From Pogonophryne albipinna (lineage: Eukaryota > Chordata > Actinopteri > Perciformes > Artedidraconidae), in the NCBI GenBank assembly GCA_028583405.1, contig CM053253.1, positions 12,163,112-12,227,111 of the forward strand: 64,000 bases of DNA. Direction: 5' to 3'. Position 1 is the first letter of the stretch. Every line of letters begins with the position of its first letter. A model generated the notes under the pieces. The model saw only the letters and a list, made by a program, of their open reading frames with translations. It did no database searches and had not been told where the DNA came from. A program made the position numbers and the translations under genes. Shown here piece after piece: positions 40,816-54,800 of the stretch.

Positions 40816-43470
40816 ATGGATCCAATGGAAGATAACGACATCATCAATGATTATAATTATGGTAAAATACATACTTTTTTCCATTTATATATCTGTTTTT
40901 GTTAAGCACTTTGGGTTGAAGCTTGCTTTTTAAAGTGCTATATGCATGAAACTTGATGAGTTTCTTAGATGGGCTGACTGGTGCTAAAGATACACATGAA
41001 AACGTTTTGAGCTCTGTTAACCCCTTTTGTCTCTGTCTTTCTTTAGAAGAACAGCCAGAAGAGGCTGGTTCGAGTGTTAGGCCGACCATGTCTCAGGTTA
41101 AAAAGTCCTGGGGCTTCAGACGGACAACAATCGCCAAAAGGGAGTTCTTGGATGAAGTTGGAGACGTAACAACCAGTCCTCAATCCGTACGCAGAGCCAG
41201 AGGTCGTAGAGCCAACCCAACACCCCAGCCCTCTCCAGAAACCCAGAGAGTTTCCCGTGGAACCAGGAGTGTAATAGATGATCTCGAGTGGTCTGCCCCA
41301 TCGTCACCGGTATCAGAGGAGAGCAAGCCCGCCTCCGAAGCCTCAGCAGGTGGGAGCCTTGACCCCAGCTCATGGCAAGATTGCGGGTCTGCCTTCCACA
41401 CTGCTTTCTCACTGCTTGGTGGAGGTGAGGGTTTGGCACTGGACATGTCAGACACACTGGCAATCCCTGACATTTTGGAAGACACCGACTCCCTTGAAGC
41501 CTCGCCACCCCAACTCATAGAAGAAACGGAGGTGCCTGATGATAATGAATCTGCTGATGAGATGGAAATCTCGCAGCCTGTTGCACCTGACAATGTGGCA
41601 GGAGGAGAAAATGATGACGTTGTTCTGATATCTAGTCAGGAAGAGGACAGTGATTATATGTCTCTGATGCAGATGAAGGAGCAGATAGCTTCAAAAAGCA
41701 GACAGGGAGACACAAGAGGTAGAGGGGGTAGAGGTGGAAGAGGAAAGGCCAGAGGAAGGGGGAGAGGCAGAGGAAGAGGTAGGGGAAGAGGTAGAGGACG
41801 GGGCAGAGGGAGAAGCAAGGCAGTGGCGGTTCAATCAAGGATTATTGATGAAGAAGACAACGACAATGAGCTGGTGGTAGTTAACCCCGCTGATCAGATG
41901 CTGCAGCAATTTCAAGACGAAGACAAAGAAAATGATCCACAAGGCCCTGCTGAAATAGTGATATCCTCTGCTAACTCTGACATCACTCTGAGTCCCACTC
42001 AGCAATCTAGCTCAGACTGCATAATCATAGACACTGATTTAGACCACATTACTGATATGACTTCTGGCCAGTACGCTGATGCACCAGAAGAGGAGGAGAT
42101 GGAGGAGAAGAAAGAAGATACTGACGTAGAAGAGTTTTCACGAATATTAGATTCAGACGGCTCTGATTCCAATGCTCTGTACTGCATCTGTCGGCAGAAG
42201 CAAGATAAAAGGTATATTCTGGTAACAACCTCTCTGAGGCATTGGGGGTTTGCATACCTCAACCATCTGTCGGTTTCACTTCCTGATCTCTGCTGTTTTC
42301 TTCTAGGTTCATGATCTGCTGCGACATTTGCCAGGATTGGTTTCATGGCGACTGTGTTGGTATCAGTGCAACACAGGGACGTAAGATGGAGAAGGAAGGG
42401 CAAGAGTACGTGTGCCCCCCTTGTACTACAAGGAAGCAGATCCAACTCCAACCAGAGCCTGAGCTTAGCTTTCCTGAATGCTTGACGCTAAGTCCACCCA
42501 GTGAAGAACAGGAGGAGCACCAGGAGCAGAAAGAACTCAAGGTTAGAATTTCATTTTGATTGTGACTGATCTCCAGATGGCTCGTTATCCTTATGCAGTG
42601 TTCACACCTACACAACCAAGGGAGTTTTTACATTGCTTACTCACACAAGTCTCTGGTTTCAGGAGACTTTGTCTGCGGTTGAGGAGCAGCAGCAGGAGGA
42701 TGAGAAGGAAAAGGAGGACAAGGAGAAGGCTCCTGTGATGATGGCAAAGCTTGAGCCCGATGCTGTGATGGAGACAGGCAGCTCTCTTCCTATGTGCATT
42801 GGACCCGAATGCTCCAAACAAGCCCTACAAGACTCTGTTTACTGTGGCACTGACTGCATCCTGCAGCACGCCGCCTTCACTATGAAGACTCTTTCTGTTC
42901 CTAAAGTGCCCAAGCCCAGAGGACGGCCTCAGAGAAAAGCTGCCACTGCCAAACCCAACCCAACGGTAAGTTCTTTATAACATGGACACAGAGAAATTGA
43001 GAGAGACTTTAAAGGTGTATAGCAATTTTTTTTCTTATTTAGTCTTTTCTAATTTCTGTCTGATTTAATGTAAGTATTTGTTATAGTATGAACTACCTTT
43101 TTGTTTTTTAACCTAAGCCAATATATTCCTCACAGGGTCAGAGGTCTGGTCGGATGTCAAAGAGATTAGCAGTAAATGCTGAGGAACGTGAAGAGGAGGA
43201 TGTGAAGGAAGATGATGGAGGGCAAGAGGAAGCTGTGTCTCACTTAGCCTGCGACCCCAGTCTCACAGAAGTTCAGGCCACTTCCATACCATCGTCTAAG
43301 TTTTACACAGCGTGTATGTACCGTTCGCTACTCATACACATTCAGATCACACAGCAGTTTATACACCATGCACAAAAGGCCTCTTTGGCGTTTCAGATTT
43401 TCCTCCCTATTTGAATCCTAGCACTACGTAACACAATCACACACGATCATACACACACAAACAAACACAA

Positions 43471-43506
<36 letters not shown>

Positions 43507-45767
43507 TCTCTCTCTCTCTGTGATGACTGATAAGTAGCAGGGGTCAGCATTGGGGTAAGTATGCTCACTTTTACAGTTATTCTTTTGACTCTAAATGCCC
43601 AAAATGTGTCTCAACAATGTCAGGATTCAAGGTTTCACATAAACCTGTCTCATAACTGGTTTAACTAGTAACTACAACACAAAGCGAATGTGTTTCGGGG
43701 AGTTCTGGGTAGGCAGGGTGATTTGCCACAATTTGGTATCATTTTATTGAAACACTGCTCTGATGTTCATTCCGATGGACTTTGCAAAGTTCGAGCAAAC
43801 TCAAAAGGTTCACACTGAAGAATATGTGCTGCAGAAGTGCTTCACTGAATGATGCAAACCAGCTGGAAAGAGCTTAAGTTGGTACAAAGGAAGTCATTTC
43901 ACATCAACACACTTGGCAACAGTCTATTACTTCAGAAACATGCCTCGCACTATGACATAAGCTGCTGGTGTTTGACCGTTTGAAGAATGATTTAGATTCA
44001 AGGTTTTGGATGTGTTCATCACTATAACCTGCCGTGCACATAAAGCACAGTGTGTTTTCGCATTCTTATGCACGAAGATGCTCACATACACAACATGTTG
44101 AACCCCATCATGTCACACATTATATTCTCTTAAAATCAATTTTGACAACTTCAATATCTGATTATTAAAATAAGTTGGACAACCTTAAGTCCTATCTCAG
44201 ATGTGTAGACACTTAAAAACCTTTTTAATCGATTTTTCTTCCAACATTAAAAACTCATAATTTAGTTTTTTTTTTTCTAAATGTAATTCAACACAACTTT
44301 GCGCACTAGGATCTGCATTCTCCATTTTATTACAGACTGCATGCTTAAGAGTTCTAAGTGTGTATTTATTTCTCAATATGTAAGAAATTAATTCCATTAT
44401 TGTTTTAGAACAAAGAATTTCTTAACTTCTCTAAATATAATAGCCGTCTCCAGACGTGTTTTTCAAACCCCCATGTTCAATCACCAGCAATTTCTCCCGA
44501 TTTGTCAGCATAATTATTAGTAGTCTTATGCCTCTGAGGCAAGATCCTTTTTCTTTTGTTTTGCAATTGGAACTAAGTTGCATTTCACAATTTTCCTTGT
44601 CACTCTGTCATGCTCAAACAACTTTCCACGGATCAGAGAAAACGTTTGCATCATATTACAACTTACAGTGCCTTAACCATCAACACCAACAAGCAAACAA
44701 ACACTGTGATTTCAGAAACAAACAGAAACACTGACATTAGCTGGGATAGGATTTTGAATGAAAAAGAACTGGGCATCTGGTGAGGAGGAGGAGGAGGAAT
44801 TGAGTCCTCCAGAGACTCAGGGGGGACTGGAGGATTCATCAGTGCAGGTGCTTGGAGGAAGTTTCACCTGGACTTCACCAAACAGCGGATGGGAGATTGT
44901 GTCACATTTCCATGAAGATGATTTGGAAGTGTCAGCCTGCCTTGTGCTGCATTCCTCCGAGCCTCTGAGAAAAACCTGGCCCCCTCCTGCAAATGAAGAA
45001 AGAGAACAGTTGAATTCACATGCAAGCTAGAGATTAGGGAAAGACATCATTTCGGTCAATGAGTGTGGGTATAGTGGTTAAATAACCCTTTGTGGGTTTT
45101 ATTAAGTCAGATTTTATTCCATTAATAGCATGAAAATAATATAATACATGTATGCTATAGTCTGAACCCCTTCGTTTACACTCGCATATGCATCCATTTA
45201 TATTCATACCAACAGCAGGGAACAACATCTCTGTCTTCTAAAACACATTTCTTTGCTTTTCTTTTGAATGCTGACCTGGGGTCAGCTTCTTCTTCCTTCT
45301 CCCACTACTGTAGAATTTACAAACTGAACAAAAGCCATCCAACCTTACATTTACAAATACACTTCACAAACAAATGTATTCAATATAAAGGAACCTAAAG
45401 AAGACCGAAGGTCTATATCAGAATCCGCTTTATTTGCCAGCTCTGTGTATATATAAGGAATTTGACTCGTGCCAATTTTTATGTTGCTCTTATTGTAATT
45501 TCACACAGTTCCAACTATATAGAAATAGAATAAAAACAAAGCCAAACAAAGATAGGAAAAATAAACACTAGTTACAACAGTTATCTACTAACAAATAGGT
45601 CAGAATAGAAAATGTATATACATTTGTATAGTTTACTGATACAGAGATTTACGCATAACACATTGGTTTAAAAGGCCATAGCCAAAGGACTAGTTTTTTT
45701 GATAGAAATATCAAGATGTTAGGAACTTTAGTACGTTTGGATCAATACTTGGACATGAATCACAACA

Positions 45768-45806
<39 letters not shown>

Positions 45807-48800
45807 AATAATAGAAATACAAATGATAATAGGAAGACTACTTAAATGAGAAATCCATTTACAAAAGTCCAGCAGTCCATCTTGGTGATCACCTGTTGCA
45901 TTCACTCCTGCTTGACGCCTCAATGATCCTCTGAATGTGGAGCTGTGGGCACTGCCACATCTCCAGAGAAGGTCCTAGAGCTGCTCGACTCACTGCAGGC
46001 AGAGGTCCCGTCTCCAGCTGTTGGGTTGCAGGTTGTCTCACATGTTCACAATGGGTTTGAGATCAGGATCCAACGAGCAGTCCTCAGGGCAGGTGTTGCC
46101 TGATGAATGGTGGTGTTTTTTGAGTTGCTGCACAATTTCATCCCTGCATCACTTGACATCATGGATAAAGTGACCCAAACTTAAAGATATGGCTTTTTGA
46201 AGAAGACAAAATGTGTTTATTGCTCCTGAGGCACCTCAAAGTCATCCTCAGGGAGAATGTCAAGTAGCAAGTCTTGGTGTCTTACTGTAATGCAGGTGGT
46301 AGTTTAAGTCAAAAAGTAGTTTTCTCCGCCCTGGTCGATAGTTTACAACATTTCCACGTCCTTGATAACAGATTTCCTTAAAATCCATCCAACAAAAGAA
46401 TGCAAAGTTTGACCTTAAAATATGAACATTTACAGTATGTTTAAAGAACATGATCAGTATGAGATTACTAGTCATTGGAAGAGTGGGTTTGGGGTTTGAA
46501 TCATAGTTTAATTTCAATTTCTGCTCGACACTCCAAGGACCCATAAGCACAAGGCTGGACGACACACACAGTCTGTAGCGCTGGAGTTGCCTTCAATGAT
46601 AACCCGGTCTCAGTTGCCCCACGTCTGTTTGTTTAGTTAACCTTCCACTTGGGACTGTGATCTATTCCATAGAGCAGCATGCCTTCTTTTTTCAAGTATA
46701 TTAAAGGGCCCATGTCATGGCCATTTCTACTGATCATAATTCCATTGTTGAGGTCTTCTAAAATAGATTTATATTGTGCAATTTTCCAAACTCACATTGG
46801 TTTCTCATCCAGCTACTCTGTAAAGTATGTGTATTCACTCTCTGTCCTAAACGGCTTGTTGGAGCTCCTGACCCCCCCCTCCCTGTGAGCCCAGTGTGCT
46901 CTGATTGGTCGGGACGTTGCGAGGCTCGCTGCTCAATGATCTGGCTTACTGGTGTGGTTTCCGGGTCGACGATACAGCGGGACAGCGCAAAACTCATCCT
47001 GAGCACACACAAACACTCACAGCCGAAGTAAAAACAATAAGTGTGGCTTGATATTGAGTAAGAAAAAGGTTTATAAACGCTGTGAGAATGGGTCTGCGGA
47101 GAGCATTTCTCTGCGATCCCAACTCGTCTATTACCAACCAGGGAGCTCTATGCAAGTCAATGGGACTCCCTGTTAGTTTACATGCATAAAAACCTTCATA
47201 ACGCACAAGGGGACAGGTAATAACCAGAAAAGCATGACATGGGACCTTTAAATATATCAAAACACAAATAGTTGGAGGGAATTGCAATTGAACCTTTTTA
47301 CTAAAAGTGTTTAAAATGAATCAATAATGAATTATGAAACTAAAGCTACGGAGTAAAAGAACATTTTGGTCCTTAAAGTTAGAAGTAAATGTTTTACCAT
47401 GGTAGCTGTAAATACCATGGAATATTCATTGAGTTGCAACAATGAGGCGTCTTTCGTAAAAGTCTAGCGAATACATAATACTCATCACCTCTCAATGTTT
47501 GAATTACGGGCAAGTGAGTAGGTTTCATTTTCACACGTACATCAATTTGCAACATGGTTGTAATTGCTGTCACTCATTCTTCATCCAAAAATGGCAGAAT
47601 ATGCGTTTGAAAACTCTTAAATCGATTGATTTCCTGCCTTTCCCCGTTTCTTGTCATATTCAAGTGAATATCTTTGGGTTTTGTACTGATGCAACATGAC
47701 ATGTATTCAAGACATCACTTTAGACTTTTGAGAAAGACGGATTGACATTTTTCACTATTTTCTTATATTTCAGGCTAAATGGAAAACATTGTAGATTAAT
47801 CCTTAATCAAATTGAAAATAATAATTAGTTTCAGCCCATCAGAATATTAAAAAAAAATGTTTCAAAGTCAGAATCATTAAAAGTGGGGTAGGTCATTCAC
47901 TTCAGAAACACTTTTTGTTATATTCCATGGAATGCTCTTAACATCCCGATAGCAATGAATACATTAAATGCTTTGACAATAAATACATACAAAAAAATTA
48001 TCTGTGGAAGCCGTGGCGCTGTAAAAAGCACGACCAATCATCTGGGCCGGCCCGGCTAAAATAACTGGATGGCCTACCTGTCTGTCAGCCTTCCATCTGT
48101 GGACAAACTTATCTCGTGCCCTCATTGGTCATGTTCGCGTTCGAGTGTGTTGGAGGAGGGGCTCTGTAAGGAAGTGGCAGATTTTTTCTCGGCTGGGTAG
48201 TTTGAAATTCTAACTTACTCGAGCTGGTTTCTCCAAAATTACCTACCCTACCTTTAAGGGCTCCAGACACAACACAGAAATGCTTTAATCTTATCCTCTA
48301 AGTCACAGTTTCCTCACCTTTGTGGTTAAGTGCAAACTTTTATAGATTCACAGAAGAAACAGAGTGGGAGATGATGACTGGGGGACCAACAGTACATTCT
48401 TTCACTGGTACCCGATCTCATTCATTTAGAAGAGTTTGTTTTCATTTATTTGCCTTCATGTATATCGCTCTACGGGGAGGGACGCAACACGTTTAAAAAA
48501 TACTTAGTGTTTTAAATGTTTACATGTAATGTGTTGTTTATCGGCTCAAAAGATTTGAGCTGACAACAGCTAAATCTACACATTTAAATGAATGTAGCAG
48601 TGAGTGAAATTAGTTATGTTCCTTTCTTCTCGCCCCCAAGTGGGAGCTGCTGTTGCAAAGAGCCACTTCTTTCTGCTTCATTGTCTTCCACTTGTGACTT
48701 TAGCTGAACTCTAAATGGTTATTGAAATGAAACTTGAGTCATAATCGGTTTCATTCAAGAAAAAACACACACAATGAAACCCAACCGAGCAACAAAGTAT

Positions 48801-51800
48801 TCCCATCATGGACACTTTGAAACTGACCAGCATTGAACTGTTTTTCTTTTCAAACTGTTACCTGATTTATGAAACCCACAGGTGGCTTTTTGAACACTCA
48901 AAACTCTTGGGTGCATTCACATAAAGCCAATGTATTTTTACATGGGTGTGATGGTATGATTGTATTAGATAAAACCATTTGACAGGGTTAGATCGAAGCT
49001 CCCTGAGGCCTTTTGATCTATTTCAAGCTGTTTTAACAGAATGATTAATCCACTCATATAATGCTTGGTGTGAAGTTCTGTCATGGTCAATCAAGATAAG
49101 ATCTACCCATTCACGTATGTCAGTTTTGGTAAATTCCTTAATAGGACACTAGTTTTCTTAGTAGTGACACAAAATGCGCTATTTAATTTATTCTTGATTA
49201 AATAATGTCTTTCTTATTGCATTATTTACACTGTACAGTTTAGACTTTGAGTGCAGTGAGCATGTGGTACAACAGACATGGGAGAGGCATGTGATTTCTG
49301 TTAGTTTCAGTGACTCAAGTAAGAGGTCCCTTTGGGATAGTGTTATTTGTTTCACTGTCAGTGCTCACATAATAGCATGTGTATGTTTTAGGATTTTCAG
49401 CCAACATCTATTTTCATTTCTCCTCCTTTGCAGGTGTTTATCTCTTTAAAACTCCATTACTACAGTTGCTTCATAACGTGCTCTCAAAGCTTGTATCTCC
49501 TATGCATATTTCCGACAGACTAATCATTTCAATACCTCAGTATTTAATTGTGAAACACAAGCACCCTCTACTGGCCAAACAAATAATGTGCAACCACAAA
49601 GAAAACGACTGACATTCCCAGCATTACACCACAGATTCTAAGATACCAACTCATTTTAGTGCAGCTCTTGACAGGCACACTCTTCAACTTGGAACAACAA
49701 CCAATACAAATGGTATTGTGTTTTCGAATCCAACCATACAGTGAATTGTCCCTAAAGTGAAATGTGTTGTGAACCATGCAGCACGGTGTCATGAAAGATC
49801 TAATCATTGCTTCCACTTTCAGTTGATACGAGACTGACCCCATCGTGTTGCCTTTATGTTTCCTTAAGTGAGCCTTATAGTGATTTTATTGACTGACTTT
49901 CTTCTGCATCACCACGAACACATTTTTAGTAAGGGTGAAAAGATGCAGAGTCAACATAAATCCAAACAGTAATTTTATAAAAGGGGAATTCCTATATCTT
50001 CGCCCACAGACACGTCAACCAAAAGTATTTGACAGTGAGCTTTACTCGCTAGTGAAATAGACATGTAGGACATCATGTTACCAAAGGTAAAGGAAACTAA
50101 ATAATGTTTGGGGAAATGTGCTAATTTCTCCTTCTCAGTGGAAGTTACATGAGAAGATTGATACCACTGTCAATGTATGTTTGTGTAGCAAGTTAGCTCG
50201 GTGCTTCAGGAGATTAACGTTATCCAATGTATCATAAATTACTGAATGGGTTATCCCAAAAAGATGGTTAATTAGTGAGCTTTTTGGGCACATGTTGTTG
50301 CATTAAGACACTGTTTTTTAGTATTGACTGGTGAGCTAGGATAACATTCACTTTGGGAGTGTGCTTTTCCCGAATATTTGACTGTCTTAAATGTTTTGTA
50401 GATTCTATTTTAAGAGTGTATTTTAGCTGCTCTAATGAAGTGGCTATAGGTGGCAATGACAGTCTGTTAGTCAGTGACTCAACCACTTTGGTCCTGACTG
50501 AAACATCTCAGCAATTATTGGATTGGATTTAGACAAATTTGTGAGATGGACTTTAAAGGTAAAGACAGTTTGTAAATGTAATCTGTAGCTTTGAATGTTT
50601 TAAAAAAAAAATGTGGCATTGTTAGGCTATTCACACACTGTAGTCATTGCCATTTTAGAGAAAATATAAAATGTTCACACATGAAAGCAAGTGACCAAAT
50701 GCAGAGCTAAAGCGAGGGAAGTGGAAACCTACTGTTCCTAGCTAATTTGATTTGGGCAAATTAATTTGTTAAAGTGGAAATGTGGTTTATCTGCAAATGG
50801 AGGCCTGTAAAGGTTAATACTACAGATCAGAACACGACAAGTTCTGATCTGTTGTTGATTTGTTAGTATCTAAATTACTGACTATAAGACTGAATTTATA
50901 TTTGTTTCGCTTAACAAATAAAAGATGGGAGCAGAAATTCAAAGGTCTGAAACCAGGCTTTGTACCTATACTCAACACAAGGAAATTAATATGTTAAATG
51001 CTTGAGAACAAGTTCAAGATGTAAGATGTTTCAATTTTGTTGTAATTTTATTCTTAGACAAGGCAAGTTTATATAGCACCTTTCAACACAAGGTCATTCA
51101 AAGTGATTTACAAAAACGAAAGACATTAAGAAAATGGCATTTAAAAACAGTCATTAAAAAGCAAAGATAATAAAATAAACATTAAAATAAAAAATACATG
51201 AATAAAAGTTACAGTGCAGTTTAAGATGTGAATAGTTCAATTAAAAGCAGCGACAAAAAGAAAAGTCTTCAGCCTGGATTTAAAAGTAGTCAGAGTTGCA
51301 GCGGACCTGCAGGTTTCTGGGAGTTTGTTCCAGATATTTGGAGCATAATAACTGAACGCTGCTTCTCCATGTTTAGTTCTGACTCTGGGGACAGAAAGCT
51401 GACCAGTCCCTGAAGACCTGAGAGATCTGGATGGTTCATAATTTAGCAGGAGGTCAGAAATGTATTTTGGGCCTAAACCATTCAGTGCTTTATAAACCAG
51501 CAGCAGTATCACAGAAAACGGCAAAGCCGCAATCGCTAAGCATCCAAATCTCAGAGGTTATATTCTGCAAGAAGGGTCTCCTCTTCAAATATATGTACGT
51601 TTTAAGAAAGAAGAAAAGCTATTAAACATATAAAACATCTTACTCCATCAAATCTTTCATTGTGAACAGTAACTCATAAAAGAGACAATGTCTTTTTATG
51701 GAGCTGCTCAAAATGTATACTTAAAGAGAACAGTGCTTTGATAAAAGATACATGCTGTTGGGAGTAGAGTTATGTCATCATTTACAATCCAGCAAAACAC

Positions 51801-54800
51801 GAAAACACAATTGATGTGTACATTGAATATATTTTCAAACAGAGCGATCCGTTTGGGATGTAACAGTATTTAATATCAGTGTTTATTAGAGTTAGCAACA
51901 GAGAACAGTTTTGCTGTTTGGACTCGATCGATGCCTGGCTTCTTCATTAATCGTAGGCCTATATGATGAGAGATACATCAGGATACCAGGAGTGGAAAGG
52001 CTGCTGGCCGTGGTGGAGTAAAGCCAGCAGGTGGTTAATGACATCTCAGTTGAATCACTTCGAGGTGATGGCGAGATGGTGGGCTGCACAGTAGTAGGTC
52101 TGACAGAATTGCTGTGATTTTTAAAGAACAGCATCTAAGGACTGATTGGCTGCAAGAAAGATCATTGTGTCTAACCATGGTGACGTCAGGGTAGTGAATG
52201 ACGTGTCACAGAAGATTAGAGTGAGAGGAACTGGCAGAAATTCACCCTCAGAGGAAAAAATGCAAAGAATGAAAGAAAAATATCTTCCAAGTTGAAGCAT
52301 CATTACTGAAGACCTAAACGAAGAAAATGCATGTCATCATGTGAGAACTGCATTAATATAAATGATTTAGTTTGACTTTAGTTTGTTAATGTAAAGATGA
52401 ATTGAAAATGTATTTTTTGAAGAGTGTATACCGTAGTTTCATTGTGTGTGCCGAGATTTTTCACACATTGAACAATTGCTGCTTGAATAAAAAGAGTATA
52501 TATATAGTAAATAGTAAAATATATCGTATTTATATATATTTAACTTGAAACCACACATTTGTTACTTGACACACACACACACACTCTCAAATCAGAATCA
52601 TGCACAACTAAAGATTCTTAATTATTTTACTTTTTAACTGATTTTAATATATTTTTAAGCTTATTTACTCAGTTTTCCATTGGTTTAGTTGGTCTACCGG
52701 CCCACGGATGATGAACTAAAACATGATCATTCAATCTCTTCCTGTTTCCGGATCCATGAAAGGACGTGTCCCTGTTTTTCTTTTTACTACAATGCACTTT
52801 ACATAATTAGTCCTTTTTGAATGGACAGCTTGTCACTGCCCAAGTGCCTTTTAGGCATGCTATAAAGTGACAAAGAGGCGGACCTTCTTCCTCCTATGAT
52901 AGTTATCTGAGCACTTACATTAAAAGAGGTTCAGTGGGCAGCCCACACCACAGTTGACCTCATTTAATCTCAATGCACAATCCTCAAGTTCTCTTGAATC
53001 AAAAACAGGATTAATTTAATACTTTTAATAAAGTATGACTTATTTTAGGTATACGCATAGGTGGAATAAATAATTAGATTATTTATTTAATTAAAACACT
53101 TATACAAAGTTGTAAAAATACTCCATTGCAAGTACAATTTTAGTTTTGTATAGTAAGTACAATTTGTTGAGTATAAGTGCAAGTATAAAAAGTACTAAAT
53201 GCAAAAGATTGGCTCCTGGGAGTGTTATATTTGTAAATATTTGGGATTTAATTTGTAGCTGGTTGAGGTCAACCTATTTTTATTTTGTAATAATTATTCA
53301 TATTTGTACTATTTTGTATAAATGACTACAGTAATATCTTTCAAATGAAAGGCAGTTAATTCCTTAATTTGTGAAGCTTCAAATATGGATGTTTTTACAC
53401 GTCTAAACAATTATAAAAATATTTGCTAAATAATTACGAAAAAGGATTAATCAACTTCTAATTTGAGCTGTACTTGTTCTTTTCATATATTTTGTGTGCA
53501 AAGATCAACCCCTGTAAAGTAACTAGCTTTCAATAGGAGAATGGAAAATGACAAGAAAATGCTCAAGTGAAGTAGAAGTACCTCAACTTTGTATTTAAGT
53601 AAAGTATTTGAGTAAATGCACACCTCGGTATGTGTAGGCTTTACCCTGCCATCTTCCTCCTCACTGCTGACCCTTTCTTTAACAAATCCAACAGGGAGAA
53701 AACCATTATCTGCTATTTAAACATCTTTATTTCTTTCTTCTTATTTCTATCTACTTCAAACCTTTAGAAAACACATAGAGGGGACACGCTTTAATTGGTG
53801 CTGAAGTAAATAAAATGTATAAAGTCAATAGTCATTTATCAATTAAGGAAGGTGGGGTAGGTAATTCACTTCAGAAACATGGAATGCTCTTAACATCCCG
53901 ATGGCAATGAATACATTAAATGCTTTGACAATAAATCCATAAAAAAAAATCATCTGTGGAACCGTGGCGCTGTAAAAAGCCGGGCCGGCTTAAATAACTG
54001 GATGGCCTACCTGCCTGTCAGCCTTCCATGTCGTGCACAAACTTATCTCGTGCCCTCATTGGTCATCCGTGCTCGTGTGTGTTGGAGGAGGGGCTCTGTA
54101 AGGAAGTCTGAAGGAAGGGGCAGATTTTTTTCGGCTGCGTACTTTCAAATTCTAGCGCACTCGAGCTGGTTTCTCCATTCTTACCTACCCTACCTTTAAG
54201 GAAGAAAATATATTAATATTTAAAAATATTTAATTTAAAAATATTAATTTAAAAGCAATGACAGTTAGGTCAAGAAGATAAGCAATTGAATCAAGCAATT
54301 GTCTCAGCAGTTATATAAATAATAAGGACAACTTAAGACTTTTGTTGAAGCATATTCAAAGTATGTAGGGACAAATAGGGAAAAGTTGATATTTTTATCG
54401 CTAGGATCTTCTATCACCTCCAGTGTGAGCCATGGAGTTATATAAATATGGACAGGAAATGGAGAAACAGCTTGTTAAACTATTCAAGTACATTCAAGTC
54501 AAAGCATCTCCTTGCTGACTTGGATTTGGTGCTTCACATGAATTCTATTCATCTCAAAAACAGACAATAGATCCCATTTATCCATTTATTTGTAATCAAA
54601 TATGCAATTTTCCTCATATGTATACAAATGACCTTACTACTGTCATATTTATCACAGTTTTGAGAACCAGAGAATACTTGTCATAAATGTCAAATGCATT
54701 CAACTATTATTCATATCCTTCAAATGGCCTTTACCTACTGCAAACAAAGAAGGATATTGCCAAGCAGGTGAATGTTGTTGCATCCTATGAGAGAACTGTG

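Noticed and set aside
44758..45030. 90-codon open frame with a Glu run in the dido1 intron
   Set aside because: An in-frame stop lies directly before the ATG, and no polypyrimidine-acceptor allows an in-phase join. The Glu run is a GAG simple repeat. I could not match it to any family.
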